64,000 bases of DNA from an uncultured Treponema sp. (lineage in GTDB: Bacteria; Spirochaetota; Spirochaetia; Treponematales; Treponemataceae). The stretch is from assembly GCA_945877425.1 (NCBI GenBank), contig CAMCRZ010000002.1:124001-188000 (forward strand), given 5' to 3'. The notes under the pieces were generated by a model, which was not told the DNA's origin, did no database searches, and saw nothing but the letters and a program-made list of their open reading frames with translations. Below, piece by piece: positions 9,859-19,486 of this stretch. Every line of letters starts with the position of its first letter. The first letter of the stretch is position 1. The position numbers were made by a program, and so were the translations under genes.

Positions 9859-10896
9859 TCAGCTGTTAAGGTTGTCGTAAATTTTTCTATTGTTGCTCAT
9901 ATTTTTGAACAGTTCAAATGCTTCTCCTGCTCCACGGGCAACACATTCCAGCGGCTTTTCTACGAGAATAACAGGAACGCCTGTTTCTTTGGAAATAAGC
10001 TTCTGGAGATTTTTAAGCATGGAACTTCCGCCTGACATAACAATGCCTCTTGCTACAATATCTGCTGCAAGTGCCGGAGGAGTACGGCTTAAAGTGCGTT
10101 TTATTTCTTCTACAATTTTAGTTACAGGAGTTTTGAGAGCTTCACAAACTTCAACAGAGTCAATTTCAAGGCTTTTTGGAAGACCGGTAATTGTATCAAG
10201 TCCGCTGATAACCATTTTTTCAATAGTTTTATCTGTTATGGCACAGCCGATTTGAACTTTAATAGTTTCAGCCATATCAAGGCCAATGCTTAAGTTATGT
10301 TCCTGTCTTATGTGATTCATAATTGAAGTGTCAAATTCATTGCCGCCGGTTCTTATGGAACTTGTAATAACCATACCGCCAAGAGAAATAACGGAAACTT
10401 CTGTAGTTCCTCCGCCAATATCGCAGACCATGTGACCTGCAGGTTCATAGATAGGAATTTCAGCACCGATTGCAGCAGCAAGGCTTTCTTCTATAACTTC
10501 AACTTCCTTTGCACCGGCTTTCAATGCAGCAGCCATAACTGCATCACGTTCAACTTGCGTAATGCAGGAAGGAATTCCAATCTTCATTCTTATAGACTGA
10601 AATAGATGTCTTTTTGGCAAAATCTTTGAAATGAAGTATTTTATCATAAGTTCTGTAGATTCACTGTCGGAAATAACACCATCAGCAAGAGGCTTGATTG
10701 CATCAATGTTTTTTGGAGTTTTATAAAGCATCTGCTTAGCTTCTTCTCCAACAGCAACGACTCTTCCCGTTCCCTTTTCCTTAACAACAACGGAAGGTTC
10801 ATCAATGACAATTCCCTGTCCTCTTACGTAAATAAGGGTATTGCATGTTCCTAAATCAATACCGATGTCTGTAGTAAAATTGTCAAAAAAACTCAT
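9859..10896 (-). CDS. mreB: Cell-shape actin homologue MreB
   Basis: 345 residues, full MreB length. Motifs: phosphate 1 (DIGIDLGTCNTLIYVRG), phosphate 2 (MVCDIGGGTTEVSVISLGG) and the C-terminal adenosine motif (GIVMSGGSSMLKNL). It forms ATP-dependent filaments under the inner membrane that guide lateral wall synthesis. The start is supported by a GAGGAG ribosome binding site about nine bases upstream. A hairpin followed by T residues lies just upstream (10926-10947), so mreB probably has its own promoter in addition to any read-through. Confidence 0.96.
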   Translation of the reverse strand: MSFFDNFTTDIGIDLGTCNTLIYVRGQGIVIDEPSVVVKEKGTGRVVAVGEEAKQMLYKTPKNIDAIKPLADGVISDSESTELMIKYFISKILPKRHLFQSIRMKIGIPSCITQVERDAVMAAALKAGAKEVEVIEESLAAAIGAEIPIYEPAGHMVCDIGGGTTEVSVISLGGMVITSSIRTGGNEFDTSIMNHIRQEHNLSIGLDMAETIKVQIGCAITDKTIEKMVISGLDTITGLPKSLEIDSVEVCEALKTPVTKIVEEIKRTLSRTPPALAADIVARGIVMSGGSSMLKNLQKLISKETGVPVILVEKPLECVARGAGEAFELFKNMSNNRKIYDNLNS

Positions 10897-10925
10897 TTAT
10901 ATATACTCCTCTATAAAAAGCCGAT

Positions 10926-10947
10926 AAAAAGTTCGCAACGCAAACTT
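10926..10947 (-). terminator. Rho-independent terminator between the TPR gene and mreB
   Basis: On the minus strand AAGTTTGC-GTT-GCGAACTT forms an 8-bp stem with one G-U pair and a 3-base loop, directly followed by a run of about five T residues. It lies in the 63-base gap after the TPR gene stop and before the mreB ribosome binding site, so it would separate the two transcripts or attenuate read-through into mreB. Confidence 0.55.
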
Positions 10948-10959
10948 GTAAATAAAAAT

Positions 10960-11928
10960 TTATTTAAACTCAGCAAGTTTTTTTAAAGCTTCCTTATGAT
11001 TAGGCTGAAGTTTTATGCACTTTCTCCATTCAGAACGTGCTTTTATGGAATCTCCAAGTTTTTCATATATTACACCAAGACCATAGTGTGCGTCAGCAGA
11101 ATTTTCATTTTTTTCTAAAATTAAAGTGTACTCGTTTTCAGCTGCTTCGTAATTTCCTTCATCAGTGTAAATCTGCCCTAAAATGTAATGGCTGTTTAAC
11201 GATAATTCTTCATTTTTAGTTATGGAAATAACCTGCTTGAGATATTGTTTTGCAGCAGTTGATCCTTGTCCGTTGTAATAGTATTGTTTTGCAATATCAA
11301 AAAGAAGGGTATCATCATTGCTTGTTCCCAGTGCCTGTGTAAAAGACTTTATGCTTTCTTCCGTTTCTCCAAGTGAAGCATATGTAAGCCCTAAAAGAAG
11401 TGCCATGTCATCCGCCTGATAATTAAGCTTTTGCGCTTCAAGAAGATATTTTAAAACTAAATCTGAATAATAATTGTAGGAATATGCTTTATTCTTATAG
11501 AAGTAAGCTTTTCCAAGCATATAGTACAGCTGAGGCTTAGCTTCCTGCCTGCAGTCAATAAGTGCAATGCGCAGACTGTTTATTGCCTCTTCAAGATAAT
11601 ACTGAGACTGGAGCATATCAGTTTCGTACTCTGAAAGCATATAAGCACTTAAACCGTAAAAAGTTCTTGCCGTGTTGTGATTTGCATTGGCAGATAAAAT
11701 TTCGCCGGCAATATCGTATACTTTATGATAACCTTCTTCCGTGTGAAGATCCCAGTTGCTGTAAAGGGCTGAAACTGAATTAGCGTTAAAGAATTTTTTA
11801 TTTATGAATTTGAATGTAAAAATAGAAATGACTGTAACAACTATGAGAGCAGCAAGAATGGAAAAAAAATAAGGTAAAAACTTACTTTTTCGTCGTAAAA
11901 CTCTACTGTTATTGCCTTTCCTAAACAA
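10960..11928 (-). CDS. Membrane-anchored tetratricopeptide repeat protein
   Basis: About 322 residues from the preferred TTG start at 11928, which follows a GGGTGGGA ribosome-binding-like stretch. The frame stays open to an ATG at 12003, but that longer form would run through the conserved 3' end and T-tract of the RNase P RNA and adds a non-TPR peptide, so I reject it; a GTG at 11937 is the other option. The chain has a basic N-terminus, one membrane helix (FLPYFFSILAALIVVTVISIF) and then tandem TPR units, clearest at the C-terminus (ADAHYGLGVIYEKLGDSIKARSEWRKCIKLQPNHKEAL). TPR arrays bind proteins; with mreBCD next door an envelope scaffold role is an inference only. Confidence 0.75.
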   Translation of the reverse strand: MFRKGNNSRVLRRKSKFLPYFFSILAALIVVTVISIFTFKFINKKFFNANSVSALYSNWDLHTEEGYHKVYDIAGEILSANANHNTARTFYGLSAYMLSEYETDMLQSQYYLEEAINSLRIALIDCRQEAKPQLYYMLGKAYFYKNKAYSYNYYSDLVLKYLLEAQKLNYQADDMALLLGLTYASLGETEESIKSFTQALGTSNDDTLLFDIAKQYYYNGQGSTAAKQYLKQVISITKNEELSLNSHYILGQIYTDEGNYEAAENEYTLILEKNENSADAHYGLGVIYEKLGDSIKARSEWRKCIKLQPNHKEALKKLAEFK

Positions 11929-11944
11929 TTTTCCCACCCAATAT

Positions 11945-12322
11945 AAAAAAAAAGGATACGGTAAGCCGGGTTCTGTTACATTTATTTCTAAATGTATGGT
12001 CATCTATCCGCAGCATTTGTTGCCAAATGCTTCCAGCAATCTACCCGCAGCATAAGGCCGGAAAACCGAACTGCTGTCTGATTTTGCTCCAAATGAGGTT
12101 TACTGCCAGCCACTGTTGCCAGCAGCTGAGGTAGGCTCTTACCCTGCCTTTTCACCCTTACCTGTAAACAGGCGGTAATTTTCTGTAGCACTTTCTGTCA
12201 GCCTTAGAATGAACTTCTAAAACTGCCCGGTTATTACCCGGCATTTTTTCCGGAGGAGCCCGGACTTTACCTCACAGAATAAAACTTTCATCAGTAATAT
12301 TCTGCGCGACCATGTATCCTTA
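11945..12322 (-). ncRNA. rnpB: RNase P RNA (bacterial class A-like)
   Basis: The catalytic RNA that matures tRNA 5' ends. On the minus strand the P1 helix is formed by AAGGATAC (12314-12321) and GTATCCTT (11952-11959). Conserved regions are visible: GAGGTAAAGTCCGGGCTCC near the 5' end, AGGGTGAAAAGGCAGG followed by GGTAAGAGCCTACC in the centre, GATAGATGACCAT, and the 3' ACAGAACCCGGCTTA. A run of nine T residues follows directly at 11945-11953 and probably terminates the RNA. The gene begins about ten bases after the stop of the zinc-ribbon gene, so it is cotranscribed with it or started from within its end. The usual GAGGAAAGTCC appears here as GAGGTAAAGTCC. Confidence 0.93.
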
Positions 12323-12331
12323 TTATTACAA

Positions 12332-13186
12332 TTATTCGTTGAAATCCATTGAAGAGCTTAAATCGCCTGTATCTTCATCGCTGTCAATATCAGCAATATC
12401 TGCATCTTCAAGTTCGTCTTCAAAATCTGCAAGACTACCGGCTTCATTAAGTGAGAAGTTAGCAAGTTCTGTATCTTCTGCTTCTTCGTAAAAAAGAATG
12501 CGGCTGCAGTACGGACAGAACAAAAGCTTGTCGCCATGCCTTACTTCATTTGCAAACTGAGCAGGAAGCATCATATGGCATCCGTCGCAAACGTTGCCTT
12601 TAAGAGCTACAACGCCTTCCTTGTTTCTCTTGATAATGCGCTGGAACTTAATGATAGTTTCTTCGTCAATTCCTTCAGAAACAGATTTTTCTTCTTCCGA
12701 AAGATCGGCAATCTGCTTTTTGTAAGATTCAAGTTTTTCATCAAGTGAAGACTGGCTCTGCTGAACGTCTTCTTCCTGTACATTGATTTCTGCTTCTCTT
12801 GTAGCAAGTGCATCTTTAAGTTCAGAAATCTTTCTTTCTTCAATAACAAGTTCTTTTCTTAAAGAGTCGCTTCTTTCCTTTGCTTCATTGATTTTTTTGC
12901 TGAGAATCTCGTAGTCACGGTGCTGTTCTACAGTATCCATTTCTTTTTCGCCTGATTCCCTTTCTTTTTCAGCTTCATCAAGTTCGGCTTTAATTCTTGA
13001 AGCTTTTTCTGCTTCTACATTATATTCTTCGCTTATGGCAATGTATTCTTTTTTATAGCGCTCCAAAGCTTCTTTATCTGTATCAAGTGATTTAGGAAGT
13101 TCTGCAACTTCGCTTTCGATTTCATATTTCTGAACCAATACTTTTTCAAGAGCTTTAAGTTTATCTAACTCTTCTGAAATTTCCAT
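12332..13186 (-). CDS. Coiled-coil protein with C-terminal C4 zinc ribbon (DUF164/CT398 family)
   Basis: 284 residues. Residues about 1-190 are a long charged coiled coil. A zinc ribbon follows with C200-x2-C203 (GNVCDGCHMMLPAQF) and C224-x2-C227 (LLFCPYCSRILFYEE). An acidic C-terminal tail (EDELEDADIADIDSDEDTGD) ends the protein. Chlamydial CT398 of this family binds sigma-54 and secretion proteins; the role in spirochaetes is not known. The position directly after rpoD makes a transcription-related role attractive but unproven. The start has a GAGG site 8 bases upstream and its own promoter (13238-13266). Confidence 0.8.
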   Translation of the reverse strand: MEISEELDKLKALEKVLVQKYEIESEVAELPKSLDTDKEALERYKKEYIAISEEYNVEAEKASRIKAELDEAEKERESGEKEMDTVEQHRDYEILSKKINEAKERSDSLRKELVIEERKISELKDALATREAEINVQEEDVQQSQSSLDEKLESYKKQIADLSEEEKSVSEGIDEETIIKFQRIIKRNKEGVVALKGNVCDGCHMMLPAQFANEVRHGDKLLFCPYCSRILFYEEAEDTELANFSLNEAGSLADFEDELEDADIADIDSDEDTGDLSSSMDFNE

Positions 13187-13223
13187 ACTGCAAACCTCAA
13201 TTTAAAATGAAAAATTTTCGTGA

Positions 13224-13251
13224 AAATCTAGTATAAAAATATACTAGATTT
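13224..13251. repeat. Perfect 12-bp inverted repeat over a -10 box
   Basis: AAATCTAGTATA and its exact complement TATACTAGATTT flank a 4-base loop (AAAA). The repeat lies in the 88-base gap between rpoD and the zinc-ribbon gene and covers the -10 box of the promoter at 13238-13266. It could be an operator for a dimeric repressor. Alternatively it is a low-GC hairpin ending the rpoD transcript, since on the minus strand it is followed by TTTTC; the T run is short and the stem has little GC. Confidence 0.6.
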
Positions 13252-13266
13252 AATTATTTCTGTCTA
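13238..13266 (-). promoter_or_regulatory. Sigma-70 promoter for the zinc-ribbon gene (and rnpB)
   Basis: Minus strand TAGACA (13261-13266), 17-base spacer, TATATT (13238-13243). The predicted start near 13231 gives a leader of about 45 bases containing the GAGG ribosome binding site. The -10 box is inside the inverted repeat described at 13224-13251. Confidence 0.55.
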
Positions 13267-13274
13267 TAATCAGA

Positions 13275-15317
13275 TTAAGAATCCATAAAATCACGTAAAC
13301 CAGATGCTCTTCTAGGGTTGCGCAATCTTCTGAGAGCCTTTGCTTCTATCTGCCTGATTCTTTCCCTTGTAACGTTAAAGCAAAGTCCTACTTCTTCAAG
13401 TGTAAGTGAATATCCGCCTTCAAGACCAAACCTCATCTTAAGAACGTCCTGCTCTCTTGGTGGAAGTGAACTTAAAACTTCGTGAATATGCTCCTGCAGA
13501 ATAGTATATGTTGTCTGATTTGCCGGATTTTCAACTTCCTTATCTTCGATGAAATCTCCTAAAGAAGAATCTTCTTCTTCTCCGATTGGCGTTTCCAAAG
13601 AAATAGGTTCTCTTGCAACATTCTTTACCTGCTTAACACGGCTTACAGGCCATGAAAGCTGCTGTGCAATTTCTTCATCAGTTGGTTCTCTTCCGAGCTT
13701 TTGAACAAGCTGCCTGCTTTCCCGCTGAACTTTATTGATTTGCTCTATCATGTGAACAGGAACACGGATAGTTCTTGCCTGATCTGAAATGGATCTTGTT
13801 ATTGCCTGACGAATCCACCAGGTTGCATATGTAGAAAATTTATATCCTTTGCGGTATTCAAATTTTTCTACTGCCTTTATAAGTCCTATGTTTCCTTCCT
13901 GAATTAAATCAAAAAGCTGAAGTCCGCGGTTAGTGTATTTTTTTGCAATGGAAACTACAAGGCGCAGGTTTGCATTGATGAGGCGGTTTTTTGCCTTTTC
14001 AAGCATAAATCTTCCGCTTTCAATTTCCTTTTTCATAGTTATGATTTCGTCTACAGAGTTTTCAAAGTCATACTCAAGGTCATGAAGCTTGCGCTCAATT
14101 TTCTGAATGTCAGTATAGTCTGTACGGATTTCATCAGCAGACATGCCTAATTCTCTTTCAAGCTTTACGCATTCACCGTGAATGGCTAAGCGGCGGCCTA
14201 TTCCTCTTAAACCGCTTGCATCAGATATGCGGAGTTTTTTCATGCGCCGTTCCTGCTTGAGACGGAAATCATCTATTTTTCTTGAAGCATCAATAAATTT
14301 AGAACTGAAACGTTCAATTTCTTCTGTCTGAAGTTCTGCGGCACTTAAGTATGGAAGAATTTTATTGCGCAACTCAACAAGCTGTGGATCCTGGAAAATC
14401 CTGATGCTTGTATCATTTTCGTTAAGCTGCTTCTTTAACTGCATGTAAAGCTTGATTTCAGGAAGAATAGGCTTAAGGTATTCGCTGTATGCACTCTTAA
14501 GGCGGTGCTTTTCTGCCATTTCTTCGTTTATTTCTTTTTTAGCACGACCGGCTTCGTGAATGTCAATTCTTGTAAAGGCTTTGTGGGCAATCTGGTAGAA
14601 TTCAGGAATAAGCATGCCGGAATTCTTTATGACAGTTTTAATGATGTTCTGCCCGTCTTCCATTTTTTTAGAAAGTTCAACTTCCTGTTCTGCTGTAAGA
14701 AGGTTTTCCTTGCCTATTTCCCTAAGATAAAGACGGATTGGATCATCTATGCTGCTGTCTTTGTCATTTGAAACGAGACGTTTGCGTGCATCGTCTGCCT
14801 TGTCATCAGAAATATCATCGCCGTCAATATTTTCGTCGTCATCATCAGCGTCAACATCTTCTTCCTCTTCAAAGTCATCGATATCTTCCATAACCTGAAT
14901 GTCGTTTTTCGTAAGCAACTGAAGGACTTTATCCATTTCCTTTGAATTTACAAATTCAGGCGTTAAAATGTCATTTATTTCGTCCCAGGAAATGATTTTT
15001 TTAGAAGAAGCGTAATCAAGAAGTTTCTGTACTTTCGGATCAAGAGGTTCTTTTTCTTCTGTACTTAGATTTTCAAGGTCGTCCTGAAATTCATTATCGG
15101 AAGCAACCGTAATTTCTTCCTTTAAGGATTCAGTTTCTTTTTTAGCATTTATTTTTTCTGTTTTCTTAGATTTTTTTTCTGAAACTTTTTCTTCTGCTAC
15201 TGAAATTTCATCTGCAGCTTTTACTTTTGAAGTTTTCCTTGCACGTTTTTCTTTTGTAACAGATTCCGTTGTTAGTTCAGATTCTTTTTTAGATGTTTTC
15301 TTAGTTTGTGCCATCAT
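13275..15317 (-). CDS. rpoD: RNA polymerase primary sigma factor (sigma-70/RpoD)
   Basis: 680 residues. A lysine-rich N-terminal extension and an acidic stretch ([18 protein letters not shown]) precede region 1.2 ([22 protein letters not shown]), a nonconserved region, region 2 ([22 protein letters not shown]...[17 protein letters not shown]), region 3 and region 4 with the -35 helix-turn-helix ([28 protein letters not shown]). It directs transcription from housekeeping promoters such as the TTGACA/TATAAT-like sites seen in this window. It overlaps dnaG by 17 bases, the classical macromolecular-synthesis pairing; a second ATG three bases in is equally possible. An AAGGG site lies 5 bases before the first ATG. 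Confidence 0.96.
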   Translation of the reverse strand: MMAQTKKTSKKESELTTESVTKEKRARKTSKVKAADEISVAEEKVSEKKSKKTEKINAKKETESLKEEITVASDNEFQDDLENLSTEEKEPLDPKVQKLLDYASSKKIISWDEINDILTPEFVNSKEMDKVLQLLTKNDIQVMEDIDDFEEEEDVDADDDDENIDGDDISDDKADDARKRLVSNDKDSSIDDPIRLYLREIGKENLLTAEQEVELSKKMEDGQNIIKTVIKNSGMLIPEFYQIAHKAFTRIDIHEAGRAKKEINEEMAEKHRLKSAYSEYLKPILPEIKLYMQLKKQLNENDTSIRIFQDPQLVELRNKILPYLSAAELQTEEIERFSSKFIDASRKIDDFRLKQERRMKKLRISDASGLRGIGRRLAIHGECVKLERELGMSADEIRTDYTDIQKIERKLHDLEYDFENSVDEIITMKKEIESGRFMLEKAKNRLINANLRLVVSIAKKYTNRGLQLFDLIQEGNIGLIKAVEKFEYRKGYKFSTYATWWIRQAITRSISDQARTIRVPVHMIEQINKVQRESRQLVQKLGREPTDEEIAQQLSWPVSRVKQVKNVAREPISLETPIGEEEDSSLGDFIEDKEVENPANQTTYTILQEHIHEVLSSLPPREQDVLKMRFGLEGGYSLTLEEVGLCFNVTRERIRQIEAKALRRLRNPRRASGLRDFMDS

Positions 15318-17130
15318 TAATCCCTTTTTTCAGCATTTCAATTTTTGTGCTGAGATCCATCTTCTGTGCAATAAGTTCAGTAATTTGAAGTTTGTCTTCC
15401 GGTAAAGAACTTCGCTCTAATCTGGAAATCTTGTTGTTGATTTCAACAGACTGACGCTGGAATACGTTCTTTTTAAGCAATAAAACTACACTTTCGATGT
15501 CTCTTTCACTTGATCCTGCTTTATTTTCGGCAGTAAATTCAATAATTTTATTTTTTAATTCTTCACTATTACAACGTGTAAGAATATTGCTTAAGGAGAA
15601 GTTACCGCTTCTAGTACACTCTTCCATAATGATGTAAAGTTTTTTGGCCCAAGGGTCTTCAAGATCATCAACAGAAATTTCACTGCGCATTTTCTGAAAC
15701 AAATTTTCATTATCACTGACTGCCATTATTACGGCATTAAGTTCAGCTGTATTTTTCAGCTTTGGAACTAACTTTTGTTTTGTGTCAGATGTATGTTGAT
15801 TGTTTTTCAGCAGATGTGCACTGTTTTTGTTTTCATAATCTTTTTTGACAGCCTCGAGGGAAATTTCGTATGTCCTGCACAACTGTTCAAGACATGCATT
15901 TTTCTGTATGTCAGATTGCAGTGAATCAATGTATGAAAAGAATTCAAGGGAAGCTTTTGTTTTTCCTTCTGGAGACTCTTTTGGATACAACTCAAGCAAT
16001 TTTAATAACAGATAATCATTGTCTAATATAGCATTGTTTACTTCATTTGTCAAGACTTCTTTGCCGAAAGTGAGCATAATTTCTGCAGGATCTTTTCCGC
16101 CCTTAATCTGAATTATTTTTACTGTAAGTCCTGCTTTACGGCACATAAGGATGGCTCTTTTTGTTGCGTTCTGGCCGGCTGAATCAGAGTCAAAGGAAAG
16201 GTAAACTGTATCTATGAAAGGCTTTACGATGTTTATCTGCTCTTCTGTAAGTGCTGTTCCCAAAGGTGCAACTGCATATTCAATTCCGCACTGATGATAT
16301 GCAATGCAGTCCATGTAGCCTTCACAGAAAATTACCTTTTTGTTTTCACGGATTGACTGGCGCGCAAAGTTAAAGGCGTACAGTGTTTCCCTTTTCTTGT
16401 ACTGGATAAGTTCTCCGCTGTTAAGGTATTTAGGGGAATTTTCAGAATCGCCTCTGAGAAACCTGCCTCCCATTGCAACAACTTCTCCGTTTTTGTTGAA
16501 TATAGGAAACATAAGTCTGTCTGAAAAAAACGAATACTCAGGATATTTTTTGCTGAAAAGCCCGGAATTATCAAGAAATTCTTTTGAAAAATTCTTGCTT
16601 TCAAGAAATGAACGGAGCCACTTTCTATCTGCCGGACTGTAACCCAGCTTAAACTTTTCAATAGTTTCTTTTGTAATGCCGCGTTTTGTTATGTAATCCA
16701 GTGCAAACTTTCCGCTTTCTGAGTTTGTAAGCATATAGTGAAAGGAAACTGTAACTCTGTTGTAGAGGTTTATGTATTCGGCTTTTAGTTTTGCAGAAGG
16801 ATCTTCTTTAAGTTCAGAATTTCCTCCTTCAGAATATTCAAGAACAACGCCTGCTCTTCTTGCCAGAGTTTCCACTGCTTCAGGATAAGACATTCTGTCA
16901 ATGTTCATGAGAAAGTTAAAAACTGTGCCTGAAGCATGACAACCAAAGCAATAGAAAAATTTCTTATCAACAGAAACACTGAAAGAAGGGGTTTTTTCAT
17001 GATGAAATGGACAGCAGCCCCACCAGTCATTGCCTTTTTGCGTAAGTGGAACGTATTCTCCTATAACTGATACAATGTCGGTTTTAGCTGCAACTTCGTC
17101 AATGGATTCTTGCTTTATAAAACGGGGCAT
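15301..17130 (-). CDS. dnaG: DNA primase
   Basis: 609 residues, full DnaG length. An N-terminal CHC2 zinc finger (C40, H43, C61, C64) is followed by the RNA polymerase core with a TOPRIM domain ([17 protein letters not shown]...[13 protein letters not shown]) and a C-terminal helicase-binding region. It synthesises RNA primers for replication forks with DnaB. It lies 2 bases after mltG and overlaps rpoD at its 3' end, so the operon links cell-wall, replication and transcription functions. Confidence 0.96.
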   Translation of the reverse strand: MPRFIKQESIDEVAAKTDIVSVIGEYVPLTQKGNDWWGCCPFHHEKTPSFSVSVDKKFFYCFGCHASGTVFNFLMNIDRMSYPEAVETLARRAGVVLEYSEGGNSELKEDPSAKLKAEYINLYNRVTVSFHYMLTNSESGKFALDYITKRGITKETIEKFKLGYSPADRKWLRSFLESKNFSKEFLDNSGLFSKKYPEYSFFSDRLMFPIFNKNGEVVAMGGRFLRGDSENSPKYLNSGELIQYKKRETLYAFNFARQSIRENKKVIFCEGYMDCIAYHQCGIEYAVAPLGTALTEEQINIVKPFIDTVYLSFDSDSAGQNATKRAILMCRKAGLTVKIIQIKGGKDPAEIMLTFGKEVLTNEVNNAILDNDYLLLKLLELYPKESPEGKTKASLEFFSYIDSLQSDIQKNACLEQLCRTYEISLEAVKKDYENKNSAHLLKNNQHTSDTKQKLVPKLKNTAELNAVIMAVSDNENLFQKMRSEISVDDLEDPWAKKLYIIMEECTRSGNFSLSNILTRCNSEELKNKIIEFTAENKAGSSERDIESVVLLLKKNVFQRQSVEINNKISRLERSSLPEDKLQITELIAQKMDLSTKIEMLKKGINDGTN

Positions 17131-17132
17131 TT

Positions 17133-18290
17133 TCAGTTAGACCTGCTTTTTTTTGATAAATAGTTGATGTTTTCCGCTGCAATGTGCTGATCAAAAGTCT
17201 TGCTGAATGTGTGGGTTCCTTTTTCAACGTCAGTAAGTACAAAAAAGTAATAGTCTGTTTCTGCAGGATTTACTGCTGCATCAAGTGCAATAAGTCCAGG
17301 GTTTGAAATTGGCGAAGGAGTAAGCCCTGCCCATTTGTACGTATTGAATGCACTTTCCAATTCAAGATCCTTGTTGAAGATACGTTCCGGATGGTCTCTT
17401 CCTAAGATTTGCGTAATTATGTATTCGATGGTTGCACATGAATAGAAACCGATGTTTTTGTTAAGGCGGTTTGTAAATACGCTTGATATTACAGGTGCTT
17501 CTGAAGGAACTTTGTATTCCTTTTCCACAATTGAAGCTAAGATAAGCTTTTTATAGAGAGTTTCAAAATCCTCAACAGAAAGATTAAGCTCCTGTATTTT
17601 ATCAAAGAAGTTTGAAACCATTTTTCTTACGGCATTTTCTCCGCTCATTCCCGGCGTAAAAAAGTAAGTGTCTGGAAAAAGAAATCCCTCAAGAAGATAT
17701 CCCCTGAAGTCAGGATTGTACATATCCTTGAAATTTGAAAGGCAGCCGTAAGTGCCGTACAGTTTGACTTCATCAGGAGACAGTGCTACAGGAATGGAAA
17801 ATTCCCTGCAGAGTTCTGCTGAATTTACTGCTTCTAGAAAGTCCTTTTGCGGACATACACCGTTTTTTTCAAGAATATGACCTATTTTAACGGCAGTAAG
17901 ACCTTCAGGAATACTTACGCTGATGTATTCTTCCTGGCCCGGTGACTGAAGTACAGTGAAAATTTCTTCAAGATTCATTCCTTTGGAAAGCCTGAAAATT
18001 CCGCTTTGAAGTGAAAATTCCGAATCTTTTGAAAAAAATCCGAATCTTGCTGCAATGTAGAAAAACTGCCTTGACTTTATAAGCTGGTTTGAATAAAGGA
18101 TTTCAGCTGCATCGTAGGAAGTAGAACCGTAAGGAATTGTTATTTCTATTGTGTCATTTTTTTGAACGGAAGAATCTACCGGTGAAGCAAGGTGTTTCCA
18201 GGCAGAAATAAGGATTACGATGCAAACTGCTGCAACTGCTGCAATCCAGGCGAATAATGTTACTAAGAATTTAATGAATTTGTTTTTCAC
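17133..18290 (-). CDS. mltG: Endolytic murein transglycosylase MltG (YceG-like)
   Basis: 385 residues. There is one N-terminal membrane helix (about 8-29), a LysM-like subdomain (IEITIPYGSTSYDAAEILYS) and the YceG catalytic domain with LASIVEKEYKVPSEAPVISSVFTNRL (catalytic Glu in ..VEKE..) and the C-terminal KWAGLTPSPISNPGLIALDAAVNPAETDYYFFV. MltG cleaves nascent glycan strands at the inner membrane and so sets strand length. It overlaps the upstream MBL gene by 4 bases and precedes dnaG by 2. Confidence 0.93.
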   Translation of the reverse strand: MKNKFIKFLVTLFAWIAAVAAVCIVILISAWKHLASPVDSSVQKNDTIEITIPYGSTSYDAAEILYSNQLIKSRQFFYIAARFGFFSKDSEFSLQSGIFRLSKGMNLEEIFTVLQSPGQEEYISVSIPEGLTAVKIGHILEKNGVCPQKDFLEAVNSAELCREFSIPVALSPDEVKLYGTYGCLSNFKDMYNPDFRGYLLEGFLFPDTYFFTPGMSGENAVRKMVSNFFDKIQELNLSVEDFETLYKKLILASIVEKEYKVPSEAPVISSVFTNRLNKNIGFYSCATIEYIITQILGRDHPERIFNKDLELESAFNTYKWAGLTPSPISNPGLIALDAAVNPAETDYYFFVLTDVEKGTHTFSKTFDQHIAAENINYLSKKSRSN

Positions 18291-19231
18291 AGTTCTATAA
18301 CCTTTCCTTCTGCTGCAAGAAAAAGTTCAGGGAAAGAATTATTTTTGTAATTCTGATAGGCTTTTCCTGCTTGAAGAATTGAATTTAGTTTTTTATCGTC
18401 ATAAGTAGGCTCATGGTGATAAAGATAAAGCTTTTTTATGTTCCATAGTTCTGCAAAATCTATGGCGTAACTAAAACTTGAGTGTCCCCAGTTTTCCTTT
18501 TGAATTGCTTCGGGATTTGTATACTGAGCGTCAAAAATGCACACGTCAGCATCTTTAAAGAAGTGGTTTCTCTGTATGGTTACGTCAAAATCTGAAGTCT
18601 GGAGCTCAACGTCTGTAGAATAAATTACTTTTTTCTGACCTTCCTGAAAAGAAAAGGAGTAACTGTCGCCTGGATGCATCATTTTGTGGGAATCAATTTT
18701 AATACCGTTGATTTCAATAGGACAGCCTTCATTCAGCAGGTTAAAATGTATGTGATCCTTTATGTTGTCCCAGCAGGCATTTTTTGGAAAGTAAGGAAGC
18801 GTGTTCTGACCTGTCATGTATTTTTCTGCATCAGGGAAATTTGAATATATTTCAAGCTTTGCACTTTTGTCGTAAATTTTATCAAAGAAAGGAAAGCCCT
18901 GAATGTGATCCCAGTGAAAATGTGACAGAAAAATGTGGTAAGTATTGTCTAATGGAGGCGTATGCTGTTTGCCGAAAACCCTTATGCCTGTTCCGCAGTC
19001 AAGGACAAACTGTGTGCCGTTTGATGCACGCAAATCTATGCAGGGAGAATTTCCGCCGGTAGTTCCAAAAATCCATTCAGGAAGACTGGCAAGAAACTTC
19101 ATCTTTGAATCTTCATCACGAATGTCTTTTTGTGTAATACGTTCTACTGCCGCAGCAATTTTCATCTGGATTTGTTCAGGCGACACAGGTGTAGGTACAG
19201 AACCTCTTACGCCATAAAACTTGATTTTCAA
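18287..19231 (-). CDS. Metallo-beta-lactamase-fold hydrolase
   Basis: 314 residues. The metal-binding motif HFHWDHIQGFPFF, an upstream DCGTGIRVFG strand, the HKMMHPGDSYSF histidine and a C-terminal YHHEP are visible, as in phosphodiesterase-like MBL hydrolases. The substrate is unknown; a cyclic-nucleotide or RNA phosphodiester is possible from the family. The start is TTG, chosen because a GGAGG ribosome binding site lies 5-6 bases upstream and no ATG fits better. It is first in the run MBL-mltG-dnaG-rpoD. A TATAAT-like box on the minus strand at 19278-19283 may belong to its promoter, but no good -35 is seen. Confidence 0.8.
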   Translation of the reverse strand: MKIKFYGVRGSVPTPVSPEQIQMKIAAAVERITQKDIRDEDSKMKFLASLPEWIFGTTGGNSPCIDLRASNGTQFVLDCGTGIRVFGKQHTPPLDNTYHIFLSHFHWDHIQGFPFFDKIYDKSAKLEIYSNFPDAEKYMTGQNTLPYFPKNACWDNIKDHIHFNLLNEGCPIEINGIKIDSHKMMHPGDSYSFSFQEGQKKVIYSTDVELQTSDFDVTIQRNHFFKDADVCIFDAQYTNPEAIQKENWGHSSFSYAIDFAELWNIKKLYLYHHEPTYDDKKLNSILQAGKAYQNYKNNSFPELFLAAEGKVIEL

Positions 19232-19345
19232 AAGTCCTCCAACGCAAATACCGATATTTTTAAATTAAGATATGATTATTATAATTCAAGTAAGTTAAAA
19301 TTACCATTTGAATGGAGCAAAATATTAGCAAAAAGTAAAAAGTGC

Positions 19346-19374
19346 AAAAAAAAAGGTGATAAAGTAATCACCTT
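19346..19374 (-). terminator. Rho-independent terminator of the tRNA operon
   Basis: On the minus strand AAGGTGAT-TACTTT-ATCACCTT forms a perfect 8-bp stem directly followed by about nine T residues. It lies about 10 bases after the 3' end of tRNA-Tyr. Confidence 0.85.
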
Positions 19375-19384
19375 AGCACCTTTC

Positions 19385-19466
19385 TGGGGAGTGAAGGATT
19401 CGAACCTACGAAGGCGGAGCCAGCAGATTTACAGTCTGTCCCCTTTGACCACTCGGGAAACTCCCC
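19385..19466 (-). tRNA. tRNA-Tyr (GUA)
   Basis: Class II tRNA of about 82 bases. Acceptor GGGGAGT pairs with ACTCCCC, with A as discriminator. The anticodon loop CTGTAAA carries GTA. The long variable arm (GGC-TCC-GCC) and TTCGAAT T-loop are present. The CCA end is not encoded. The T stem GTAGG/CCTTC contains a U-U mismatch at positions 50-64, the same place as in the neighbouring tRNA-Thr. Confidence 0.95.
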
Positions 19467-19486
19467 AAACTCCTACAATGGAGAAA

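Noticed and set aside
12000..12191. Short minus-strand coding frame
   Set aside because: It lies wholly inside the conserved core of RNase P RNA, whose helices and conserved regions explain the sequence.
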